A DNA stretch of 8,831 bases from Bacteroidia bacterium (GTDB taxonomy: Bacteria > Bacteroidota > Bacteroidia > Cytophagales > Cyclobacteriaceae): assembly GCA_016650355.1 (NCBI GenBank), contig JAENVX010000060.1:1-8831 (forward strand), in the 5' to 3' direction. The notes under the pieces are model-generated. The model was given only the letters and a program-made list of their open reading frames with translations. It was not told the origin of the DNA and did not search any database. Position numbers and translations under genes: made by a program. This document shows, piece by piece, positions 1 through 7,200 of this stretch (position 1 is its first letter; every line of letters starts with the position of its first letter).

Positions 1-404
1 AGTTTACTCATAATCTCGAATGCCTTGATGTGCATGTAGAATTGCCCCTTATCATCGCATGAACCGCGGGCATAAATCTTCCCGTCTTTAATAACTGGTT
101 CGAAGGCGGGTGAATCCCATAAATTCAATGGATCAGCAGGTTGTACATCGTAATGGCCATACACTAACACAGTAGGAAGAGAAGGATTACTAATTTTTTC
201 TCCAAATACGATGGGATGCCCTTTTGTTTCACAGAGCTCCACTTTATCAGCGCCTGCATCCTTTAACTTTTGCACTACATATTCAGCAGCTTTGCGCACA
301 TCCTCCTTATGTCGACTGTCAGCACTTACTGAAGGAATCCTAAGCAGTTCAAAAAGTTCATCTAAAAAACGTTGTTGATTCGATTGGATATATTCTTTGA
401 TCAT
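1..404 (-). CDS. M20-family metallopeptidase (dipeptidase), N-terminal part, cut by window edge
   Basis: The minus strand reads as an open frame from ATG at 404-402 to the left edge, giving 134 complete codons; the C-terminal two thirds lie outside the window. The product is a zinc-dependent M20 peptidase of the dipeptidase/CNDP-like type, which cleaves short peptides. The visible part is the start of the catalytic domain. It contains LRIPSVSADS (residues 21-30), the metal-binding motif GHYDVQP (His84, Asp86) and the second motif RGSCDDKGQ (Asp117 as the expected bridging metal ligand). The family usually reads RGATDDKGQ, so the Ser-Cys pair is a mild variant. There is no signal peptide, so a cytoplasmic enzyme is likely. 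No clear Shine-Dalgarno sequence precedes the ATG, which is normal for Bacteroidota. The gene is divergent from the ECF sigma operon. Family assignment is confident; substrate specificity cannot be read. Confidence 0.93.
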   Translation of the reverse strand, partial: MIKEYIQSNQQRFLDELFELLRIPSVSADSRHKEDVRKAAEYVVQKLKDAGADKVELCETKGHPIVFGEKISNPSLPTVLVYGHYDVQPADPLNLWDSPAFEPVIKDGKIYARGSCDDKGQFYMHIKAFEIMSK

Positions 405-489
405 GAATGAAAAATTTAGTGTTGCAAGGTAAGATTTCTTTCAGAAACGATGAGTAATGAACGCTTTCAAAATTCTCTTACTTTTCCAT

Positions 490-518
490 TTGACCATCAC
501 TCTTTTCAGTCGTATAAG
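490..518 (+). promoter_or_regulatory. Candidate promoter of the sigma/anti-sigma operon
   Basis: TTGACC at 490-495 and TATAAG at 513-518 are separated by 17 bp and lie 14 bp upstream of the sigma-factor ATG. The spacing and hexamers fit a housekeeping-type promoter. Bacteroidota promoters more often use TTTG near -33 and TAnnTTTG near -7; the first box is preceded by T (TTTGACC), but the second box does not match TAnnTTTG. The intergenic region is only 128 bp and must also carry the promoter of the divergent peptidase gene. This is a motif match only. Confidence 0.35.
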
Positions 519-532
519 AGCTAAATTACTTC

Positions 533-1105
533 ATGGCTGAACAAGAGGCACAAGAAATTATCAAAAAAGCCATTGAAGGCGATATGGATGCTTTCAGATT
601 GATTGTGTTAAAGAATCAGGCTTTTGCCTATTCGGTCTCTTACCGCTTTTTAGGTAACGCTGAGGATTCGGAAGATGTGGTTCAGGAAGCCTTCATCCGA
701 CTTTGGAAGAACATGGCTAGATATAAGCCCGAAATAAAACTAACTACATGGCTTTACCGCATCGTTGTCAACTTATGTCTTGATTTGTTAAAATCAACTT
801 ATCAAAGACAACGAAAAATTCAGGTGAGCGAAGAATATGCAGCCAACAACTCAGTAAGTTCGGATGCATCAGTGCTAGCAAATGAATTGAATGGATTCAT
901 ACTGATGGCCGCCAATGATCTTACACCAAAACAGAAGGCCGTATTTATTTTACGCGATTTGGAAGATCTACCCGTGGAGGAAGTGTGTGATATTCTGTCA
1001 ATTTCAGCCGGGAATTTAAAGAGTAATCTCTACTATGCCCGCCAACGGATGAGCGCAAAATTAAAAATGTATTATCAAACAACTGATAAAATAACTATGA
1101 TATGA
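533..1105 (+). CDS. RNA polymerase ECF-type sigma factor (sigma-70 family)
   Basis: This 190-residue protein is the usual size for an ECF sigma factor, which redirects RNA polymerase to a small regulon when its anti-sigma factor is inactivated. Region 2 lies at about residues 16-90: DAFRLIVLKNQ, the core-binding and -10 recognition helix NAEDSEDVVQEAFIRLWKN (residues 42-60), and TTWLYRIVVNLCLD (71-84). A linker of about 35 residues follows. Region 4 lies at about 127-178: LTPKQKAVFILRDLEDLPVE (130-149) and the helix-turn-helix EEVCDILSISAGNLKSNLYY (149-168), ending in ARQRMSAKL. Region 3 is absent, as expected for the class. The ATG at 533 is the natural start, placing region 2 at the usual distance from the N-terminus. 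The stop overlaps the start of the anti-sigma gene (ATGA), implying translational coupling. The exact ECF subgroup and target promoters cannot be read here. Confidence 0.96.
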   Translation: MAEQEAQEIIKKAIEGDMDAFRLIVLKNQAFAYSVSYRFLGNAEDSEDVVQEAFIRLWKNMARYKPEIKLTTWLYRIVVNLCLDLLKSTYQRQRKIQVSEEYAANNSVSSDASVLANELNGFILMAANDLTPKQKAVFILRDLEDLPVEEVCDILSISAGNLKSNLYYARQRMSAKLKMYYQTTDKITMI

Positions 1106-1617
1106 ATCGCTGCGAGTTTGAAAAAAGAATTTATCTCTATCGAGAGTTGACTTCGGTTGAAAAAGAAATCACAGATGTTCATATTGCCCAATGTCAATCC
1201 TGCAGTGAATTAGCAACACGGGTTTTTCAAGAGCAGAATTTGATTAGTAATATCGGCTCAAGCAAATTTAGTGTGAAAAACTCTCAGCAGCTAACGCAGA
1301 GGATTATGAATTCAATTGAAAGGGCAGAGAAAAGTACAAGTGGATTTAATGGCCTTATAACTTTTCTTGATAGCCTTTTTGTTCGCTATGCTTTTAGTGC
1401 CTTGTCTATTTTGTTAATCACCTTCTTTTATATGGAACAGCAACATGAGGGTCATAAGGCGCAAACGATAAACAAAATTGAAGTCAACCACGGATCAATT
1501 TTGAATACAAGCTCCTTTTTAAAAGCGCATCAGAAAAGAAGAGAGGATAAAGAAAAAACTATTTCAGCATCACGATATTCTTATAATAGGTCAGAACGAA
1601 TAGTAAAAACATTATAA
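1102..1617 (+). CDS. Zinc-binding (ZAS) membrane anti-sigma factor
   Basis: This 171-residue partner of the preceding sigma factor overlaps it by 4 bp. The N-terminal cytoplasmic domain carries the anti-sigma zinc signature H-x3-C-x2-C at His27, Cys31 and Cys34 (HIAQCQSC), with Cys4 as the likely fourth ligand, as in zf-HC2/ZAS domains. An amphipathic linker (about 40-90) leads to one membrane helix at about residues 94-110 (VRYAFSALSILLITFFY). About 60 extracytoplasmic residues follow; they are rich in Lys, Arg and Ser and contain no domain I recognise. The family role is to hold the sigma factor at the inner membrane until an envelope or redox signal releases it. The intact zinc ligands leave open a thiol-redox response or a structural zinc. 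The assignment rests on motif, topology and gene order; overall sequence similarity within this family is always low. Confidence 0.88.
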   Translation: MNRCEFEKRIYLYRELTSVEKEITDVHIAQCQSCSELATRVFQEQNLISNIGSSKFSVKNSQQLTQRIMNSIERAEKSTSGFNGLITFLDSLFVRYAFSALSILLITFFYMEQQHEGHKAQTINKIEVNHGSILNTSSFLKAHQKRREDKEKTISASRYSYNRSERIVKTL

Positions 1618-1627
1618 ACAATAAGAA

Positions 1628-2653
1628 ATGAAGCCATTAATCAGCATTATATTTTTGATATCCTTAGTTCTTACCTTGAGTTCCTGTGAGCACAATGTGT
1701 CTATGGAAACAACCGTTCATGAAGATGGTTCGCTCGACAAAATCATTGTATTAGAAACCGAGGACACTACCAAAAACTTTTTGGGTATTGGAACAACCAG
1801 TGGTTGGATACTGAACACTAAAGAGGTTGAGAATACGGATAAGAATAAAAAATGGACCGTCACTTATCGGAAAAACTTTGCCTCCTCGAAAGATGCTAAC
1901 TTAAAGTTGGCAGCGAGTAACGACACACTTTTTAGAGTGAGCAGTCGTTTTGATAAAAAATTTAGATGGTTTTATACCCATCTTTATTACGCTGACACGT
2001 ACCATTGCATCAATCGCATGGTTCTACCACCTGACAATTATGTGACACAAGAAGATTATGCATTCATTGATCGATTGCCTTCCGAAGGAACAATCATTTC
2101 TAAAGCCGATAGCTTATACCTGACTGAATTGCATAAAAAGATTTTTGATGTATATGGAATTCGTGCTATTTACGAAGCCTATTATAACCTTGATGTTAAG
2201 TTGATAAAAGAAGGCGGATTAGAAAATCGGTGGATCGATACACTTCAAAAACATAAAGAAAATGTGTTCACTTATTTAGTAAAGAAGCAAGACGTTAAAG
2301 ATGATTATATGTTTTCGTTGATGGATAGTTTGGGCATACCACTGCCTTATACCGAGATCAGGAAACGGTATGATGAATTATATAAAAAGGAAGATGCGAT
2401 GCTAAATTTTATTAATCATGCCAGTGAAGGCAAATACACACATAAAATTAACATGCCCTGGAATGTGATTCGCACCAATGCTGATTCCATTTCGAACAAC
2501 CAACTCTTCTGGAACCCACCTTCATTAAAATTTTTATTAAAGGATTATACAATGTATGCAGAAGTAAGAAAAATTAATCTTTGGTCGATAGTGGTTTCCG
2601 CAATGGTGATTGTTTTTACTGCGTACTTATTTTTGAGAAAGAGGCTTATCTAA
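1628..2653 (+). CDS. Lipoprotein with C-terminal membrane helix, LppM/DUF3153-like features, third gene of the sigma operon
   Basis: I do not recognise a named gene. The 341-residue product begins with a lipoprotein signal peptide (MKPLISIIFLISLVLTLSSC; lipobox LSSC, lipidated Cys20) and ends with a membrane helix at about residues 317-335 followed by the basic tail LRKRLI. It would therefore be tethered at both ends, probably in the inner membrane, with the bulk outside the cytoplasm. After Cys20 comes a beta-rich stretch with VSMETTVHEDGSLDKIIVLE (24-43). A helical, charged middle (about 160-265) follows, then KINMPWNVIRTNADSISNNQ (273-292) and LFWNP. The pattern of a DGS strand near the N-terminus, a 'PxxVxxTNaxxxxNxxxW' segment near the C-terminus and a terminal helix resembles LppM/DUF3153-type lipoproteins; that is my inference. 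It starts 10 bp after the anti-sigma stop, after a weak AAGAA, so co-transcription is likely. A role as a sensor or regulon member of the sigma module is plausible but unproven. Confidence 0.85.
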   Translation: MKPLISIIFLISLVLTLSSCEHNVSMETTVHEDGSLDKIIVLETEDTTKNFLGIGTTSGWILNTKEVENTDKNKKWTVTYRKNFASSKDANLKLAASNDTLFRVSSRFDKKFRWFYTHLYYADTYHCINRMVLPPDNYVTQEDYAFIDRLPSEGTIISKADSLYLTELHKKIFDVYGIRAIYEAYYNLDVKLIKEGGLENRWIDTLQKHKENVFTYLVKKQDVKDDYMFSLMDSLGIPLPYTEIRKRYDELYKKEDAMLNFINHASEGKYTHKINMPWNVIRTNADSISNNQLFWNPPSLKFLLKDYTMYAEVRKINLWSIVVSAMVIVFTAYLFLRKRLI

Positions 2654-2657
2654 TGAT

Positions 2658-3629
2658 TCATTGTTTAGGCGGTGCCACCATCATATCCTCAATGATCTTT
2701 TTCATTTCCTCCGGTGGCTTTTTTGCGATGAGGTAAAAATGTTTTTTGCCTACTGGTGTCCACGTGTTTTTTCCGTCATCCAAAATTTGAAGTGATCCAC
2801 TTGCCATTGTCCAGTAATCTTTCAATCCACGAACAGCAAACAACACGGCTGTTTCATCCCAACTATGTCGGTTTTTATTTTTTTCTACCATCGGGTTCGT
2901 CTCAAATGCTACTCTGACTGGATTTGTAATTGGTGTTTCCGCAATCAATCGTTCACCAGTCATAATTACTTTTCCTATTTCAAAGCCCGAATAATAAATT
3001 GGTGTTGGCCATTGTTTGGCCACGACCTGAGCCCCATCAGGGCAAATCCTTATGTTCCATTCATCCCCCTTAGGATATTCCGCGCCCATCGATACTAATT
3101 TGATAACTTTCTTCTTTACCAATTCAACACCGGAAAGTTGGTTAATCTGATCGCCTGGTGAAAGCAAGAGATCCGCAAGCAATCGTTGCGGCCCCACCAC
3201 GACAATAGTTACGCTGTTGTCTGGTTGCTCCGATAGAACTTTTCTGTAAAGCATAACGGCATCAAGTGCATTTTTCCCGGTTTTCAAATCATTTGGAAAA
3301 TTCTTGGCCAGATTGCTGTTGTAAAAGTCATTGTGCTTGCCCTTATAAACATAATTGCCCGTATAGGTGCCAATTGGAATATTTGGTTTTCCATAATAAG
3401 TGTTCACGGCATCAATAGCCGCCGCACCCCATTCATCATTCATTGGATACATGGCGGCCAATATTTCAGCTTCTCCATTATAAACCATCTGATGCAAAAT
3501 GGCCAGTGCGCCAGTATCATCACAATCATTACCGAAATCTGTGTCGATAATAATTTTAACGGGCTTGGAGTTTTGAGTATATGCTAAACTGCAAATGCAT
3601 ACAATGAATAATGTCAAAAATATTCTCAT
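2658..3629 (-). CDS. Exported nucleoside hydrolase-like protein (inosine-uridine preferring family)
   Basis: This 323-residue protein has an N-terminal export signal (MRIFLTLFIVCICSLAYTQ), so it should act in the periplasm or outside. The family hydrolyses the N-glycosidic bond of nucleosides to a base and ribose using a calcium bound by aspartates. The signature IIDTDFGNDCDDTGALAIL (residues 27-45) provides Asp29, Asp31, Asp35, Asp37 and Asp38. GDEWNIRICPDGA (188-200) matches the canonical EFN ribose-binding segment (Glu190, Asn192). SWDETAVLFAV (256-266) supplies the C-terminal calcium ligand Asp258. Departures from classic enzymes are GPQRLLADLL (146-155) where GPLTNLA is usual, and Trp257-Asp258 where His-Asp is usual. 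Such replacements occur in the broad exported subfamily, whose substrates are mostly unknown. The length is normal. The ATG at 3629 directly precedes the signal peptide. The 3' end meets the lipoprotein gene with 4 bp between stops. Upstream on the same strand lies a decayed sugar permease. Confidence 0.9.
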   Translation of the reverse strand: MRIFLTLFIVCICSLAYTQNSKPVKIIIDTDFGNDCDDTGALAILHQMVYNGEAEILAAMYPMNDEWGAAAIDAVNTYYGKPNIPIGTYTGNYVYKGKHNDFYNSNLAKNFPNDLKTGKNALDAVMLYRKVLSEQPDNSVTIVVVGPQRLLADLLLSPGDQINQLSGVELVKKKVIKLVSMGAEYPKGDEWNIRICPDGAQVVAKQWPTPIYYSGFEIGKVIMTGERLIAETPITNPVRVAFETNPMVEKNKNRHSWDETAVLFAVRGLKDYWTMASGSLQILDDGKNTWTPVGKKHFYLIAKKPPEEMKKIIEDMMVAPPKQ

Positions 3630-3647
3630 AATTAAAAATTTATTTCT

Positions 3648-3742
3648 CTACCAACTACTACTTGCTCCTCCTCCTGAATCACCACCCCAAAACTTCCACC
3701 AGAATCACTTGATGATGAACTTGAATCAGAGAACTCATGAGG
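3648..3742 (-). pseudogene. Remnant of a Ser/Gly-rich protein C-terminus, probably TPM-domain family
   Basis: Reading the minus strand from 3742 gives EFSDSSSSSSDSGGSFG, then the frame drifts into unrelated residues. Restoring one G in the four-G run (plus-strand C3685-3688) lets it continue as GGDSGGGASSSW followed by TAG at 3650-3648. A Ser-rich then Gly-rich tail ending in ASxSW is the hallmark of TPM-domain membrane proteins (YgcG-type), whose C-termini commonly read like SFGGGGASGSW. Only about 30 residues are recognisable. An in-frame TAG at 3745-3743 closes it upstream, and no TPM domain is visible. It sits 18 bp before the nucleoside hydrolase ATG on the same strand. A low-complexity tail is weaker evidence than a folded domain, so this is a moderate call. 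A DUF2207-type glycine tail is the main alternative. Confidence 0.5.
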
Positions 3743-3768
3743 CTAACATAGGTTTATTTAAAGGCCAT

Positions 3769-4077
3769 TTAAACTAAGGTATTTTTGGAATAGACCAACG
3801 AACTCAAGCTTACAAAAGCAGATGAACATAATATACAATAATGAGTTTGCTCCTTTTGGCGTGACCTTAAATTTTTTTCAAATAATAACGCTCCAGATCG
3901 CTGCAACCAACACTGCTCCCTGACCTTGACCATAGGAAATAGCTGGGCTTTATCCGATGCAATGATGCTAAAGGACTTGCCGATGCACCAAATAATACCA
4001 CCTAATATTCCAGTAAGGTGACTTTTGAAATAATACGGGATAGAATACACTCCTGATGATTTCGTCTTTTTCAAATT
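3769..4077 (-). pseudogene. Decayed C-terminal fragment of a GRP/RhaT-family sugar permease
   Basis: Joined across frames, the minus strand reads YFKSHLTGILGGIIWCIGKS FSIIASDKA, then PAISYGQGQGAVLVAAIWSV II, then KKFKVTPKGANSLLYIMFIC F, then VSLSSLVYSK. This follows the conserved end of GRP/RhaT-type sugar:proton permeases, which typically has HLxGILGGxIWxxGxxxSxIAS, then AGPAISYGLGQGAT, IAAIWGVFxWKEFKGAPKG, and a last hydrophobic helix with VGLGLII. Three lesions are visible: about 4 nt lost at the expected KAGPA site near 3943-3950; a Trp-to-TGA stop at 3880-3878 in the expected WKEFK position; and a one-base slip in the T run at 3814-3817 before VSLSS. Only about 100 of some 330-350 family residues remain. 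An open 101-codon frame through this region (TTG at 4074, stop at 3769) is a chimera of right and wrong frames and should not be called as a gene. Upstream to about 4194 the frame stays open, but I cannot align it confidently. Family recognition is from memory, not a search. Confidence 0.8.
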
Positions 4078-4221
4078 TACTTTTTGAATACGCCACTTAC
4101 AATCGTTTTCGCTACTAACTGTTAGTTTGTAGTTGAAAATTTTTGAAACGATTTTTGCCCAATCATAAGAAATGCTGCTTGCAACACAGTAACTTTATAA
4201 AAGCTATAATTATCTGCAACC
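4078..4221. other. Non-coding stretch upstream of gltB
   Basis: Together with the two relics this forms a 592-bp gap between intact genes (3630-4221). In this 144-bp part I see no gene. On the minus strand, a frame continuous with the permease relic stays open back to TAA at 4197-4195. It includes VSKIFNYKLTV, which might be a degenerate copy of the family's SNFIFNxxxM helix, but the match is too weak to extend the pseudogene. On the plus strand the last part presumably holds the gltB promoter. Confidence 0.5.
4190..4210 (+). promoter_or_regulatory. Candidate promoter elements of gltB
   Basis: Two overlapping possibilities precede the TTG start. TAACTTTA (4190-4197) matches the Bacteroidota -7 consensus TAnnTTTG at seven of eight positions. 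TATAAT (4205-4210) is a perfect sigma-70-type -10 hexamer ending 11 bp before the start codon. TTGCAA (4179-4184) is the nearest -35-like box; it lies 20 bp from TATAAT, which is long, and no proper -33 TTTG sits at the right distance from TAACTTTA. If TATAAT is used, the leader would be only about 5 nt. Motif inspection alone cannot choose between them. Confidence 0.3.
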
Positions 4222-7200
4222 TTGAACGAAGAATCACACAACGGCCTTTATCGCCCACAGTTTGAAAAAGACTCATGCGGTGTTGGGTTTATTGCCAACA
4301 TCAAAGGAAGAAAGTCACATCAAATCATCAGCGATGCGCTCACCATGCTTGAACGAATGGCGCACCGTGGCGCATGCGGCTGCGAGCCAAATACAGGAGA
4401 TGGAGCCGGTATTCTTATTCAGGTGCCTCATGAGTTCTATACTAACGAGTGCCGAAAACTAAATATTAAACTTCCTGCATTTGGGCACTACGGTGTAGGT
4501 CTGGTCTTTCTACCAAAGGACCCTAAAGTTCGGGAAGAGTGTCGCAATGTGTTGGCACGGCAGATCAAAAAAATGAAGATGACTTTGCTAGGCTATCGTC
4601 AAATACCAACGGGCACTCCAGATTTGGGTGAGACCGCAATAAATGCCGAACCGGTGATGGAGCAAATTTTTATTAAACGCCCGGAAACCCTTTCCAATCC
4701 AGATGACTTTGAACGTAAACTTTTTATCCTTAGAAAATATTCAACTAAGATTGTAAACGAATCAGTTCACGGAGTAAATAATAAATTCTATTTCTCTTCT
4801 CTCTCTTATAAGACGATTGCTTATAAGGGTATGTTGACTTCACATCAAGTTCGTCCCTATTTTCCGGACCTAGAAAACGAAGAAGTGGTTTCTGCTTTGG
4901 CGGTTATCCATTCACGGTTCTCCACAAATACGTTCCCTTCCTGGAGCTTGTCACAGCCTTTCAGGTTTATCGCGCACAATGGTGAGATCAATACCGTGCA
5001 AGGCAATATCAATTGGCTGAAGGCTAAGGAAGCATTCTTCACTTCTAAATTTTTCAGTCGTGAAGAGTTGGACATGATTCTCCCTATTTGCAACCCAATT
5101 CAATCTGATTCATCTAATCTGGATAATACAATTGAATTGCTTTTACACGCGGGCCGCTCCTTGCCACATGTGATGATGATGCTCATTCCTGAAGCATGGG
5201 ATGGCAACGAACACATGAACCAGGACAAAAAAGATTTTTACGAATTTCATGCCAATCTCATGGAGCCTTGGGATGGCCCAGCTTCCATCACCTTTACGGA
5301 TGGAAAAATTGTTGGTGCTACCTTGGATAGAAATGGATTAAGACCATCTCGTTTTTTAGTAACCGATGATGACCGCGTTATCATGGCATCGGAAGCTGGT
5401 GTACTAGACATAGACCCCGCAAGAGTAATTAGCAAAGGTCGCTTGCAGCCAGGAAAGATGTTTGTTGTGGATTTGGAGCAAGGCCGCATTATCAGTGATG
5501 ATGAACTGAAAAAAGATATTTGCGCACGACAACCGTATGGAAAATGGTTGAAAGAAAATAAAGTCCGCTTACAAGACCTTCCTGAACCGGGAGGAAGTTT
5601 TCACAAATATGATCCCAATACATTCTTAAAAAGACAGATTTCATTTGGGTACACCTCTGAAGACCTAAGAGTGATAATTGCACAAATGTGCGAAACAGGA
5701 AAAGAGGCGCTTGGTTCTATGGGCAGCGATGTTCCTCTTGCCGTTCTCTCCAATCAGGCGCAACATTTGTCAAGTTACTTCAAACAATTATTTGCGCAGG
5801 TGACTAACCCTCCAATAGACTCAATCCGTGAGCGAATGGTGATGTCTTTGGCCTCGCACGTTGGCGGCTCTCTAAATTTGCTGGAGGAATCGCCTGAGCA
5901 TTGTATCACCTTGGAACTGGCAACTCCGATTTTATCAAACGGGGAATTGGAAAAGATTCGGTACATCGACCATCGTCATCTTCAATCCAAAACTATTTAC
6001 ACATACTTTAAGGCTGACGGTAAGCCGGGCTCTTTAGAGAAAGGACTTCAACGCATTTGTCAATATGTGACTGACGCCATTGAAGACGGATTTACGATCC
6101 TCGTTCTTTCAGACAGAAGTTTTGATAGCGGTCATACGCAGATACCTTCCTTACTTGTTACGAGTGCTGTTCATCACGACCTTATCCGCAAAGGAATCCG
6201 TGGCAAAGCTGGTATCATCATTGAAGCCGGTGATGTTTGGGAAACCCATCACTTCGCTACATTGGTCGGTTATGGTGCGTCTGGTGTCAATCCGTATATG
6301 GTCTTCCAGACTATACACGACATGAAGAAAAATAATCTGTTAAGCGAAGAGTTGACAGAGGAGAGGGCAATTTACCATTACAAGAAAGCAGTGGCTGGCG
6401 AGTTGCTCAAGATTATGAGCAAAATGGGAATATCTACATTGCAATCGTATCACGGTGCACAGATATTTGAGGCCCTAGGTATCAGCAAAGAAGTAGTGGA
6501 TGAATATTTTACTGGTACTGTTTCGCGCATTGGAGGGCTGACACTGGATGATATTGCCAAAGAAGCTCTGGCTAAACACAAGTTCGCTTTCCCTAATACT
6601 CCTAACTTAAAACCAAGGTTAGCCGTTGGTGGCGTTTATCAGTGGAAGCAACGTGGTGAGGCTCATTTGTTCAACCCACAAACGATTCATTTACTGCAGC
6701 ACTCTACAAAGACGAACGACTATCAATTATTCAAAAGATATTCGAAGCTTATTAATGATCAAAGTGAAAAGGCGATTACGCTTCGAAGCTTACTTAAATT
6801 TAAAAAAGCAAAATCCATTCCGCTTAGCGAAGTGGAGCCGAAGGAAAATATTTTCAAACGGTTTGCTACCGGGGCTATGTCATTTGGCTCCATTTCCCAC
6901 GAAGCGCACAGCACACTTGCAATTGCCATGAACCGTATTGGCGGAAAAAGCAACTGTGGTGAAGGTGGAGAAGATGAAGTAAGATTTATACGAAAAGAAA
7001 ATGGTGATTGGGAAAACTCTGCTATCAAGCAAGTAGCATCGGGGCGATTTGGTGTAACTAGCTACTACCTGAGTAATGCCAAAGAATTGCAGATTAAAAT
7101 GGCACAAGGTGCAAAGCCGGGTGAAGGTGGGCAGCTACCCGGTCACAAAGTAGACGAATGGATTGGTCGCGTGCGTCACTCCACTCCGGGTGTTGGATTA

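Noticed and set aside
468..475. GAATTTTG on the minus strand as a TAnnTTTG-like promoter for the M20 peptidase gene
   Set aside because: One mismatch at the important first T and no TTTG-type -33 box at the right spacing; too weak to list.
2865..3777. Several plus-strand open frames of 60-84 codons opposite and upstream of the nucleoside hydrolase
   Set aside because: They are antisense shadows of the hydrolase gene or cover the relic region, with no recognisable protein features.
3769..4074. 101-codon minus-strand open frame starting at TTG, as a hypothetical protein
   Set aside because: Its first 45 or so and last 17 codons match a sugar permease, but the middle is out of frame relative to the family; the frame is an accident of two compensating shifts, so it is recorded as a pseudogene.
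3630..4221. Mobile element or CRISPR origin for the gene-poor gap
   Set aside because: No terminal inverted repeats, transposase fragments, direct-repeat arrays or target duplications are visible; the content is explained better by decayed permease and Gly-tail genes.
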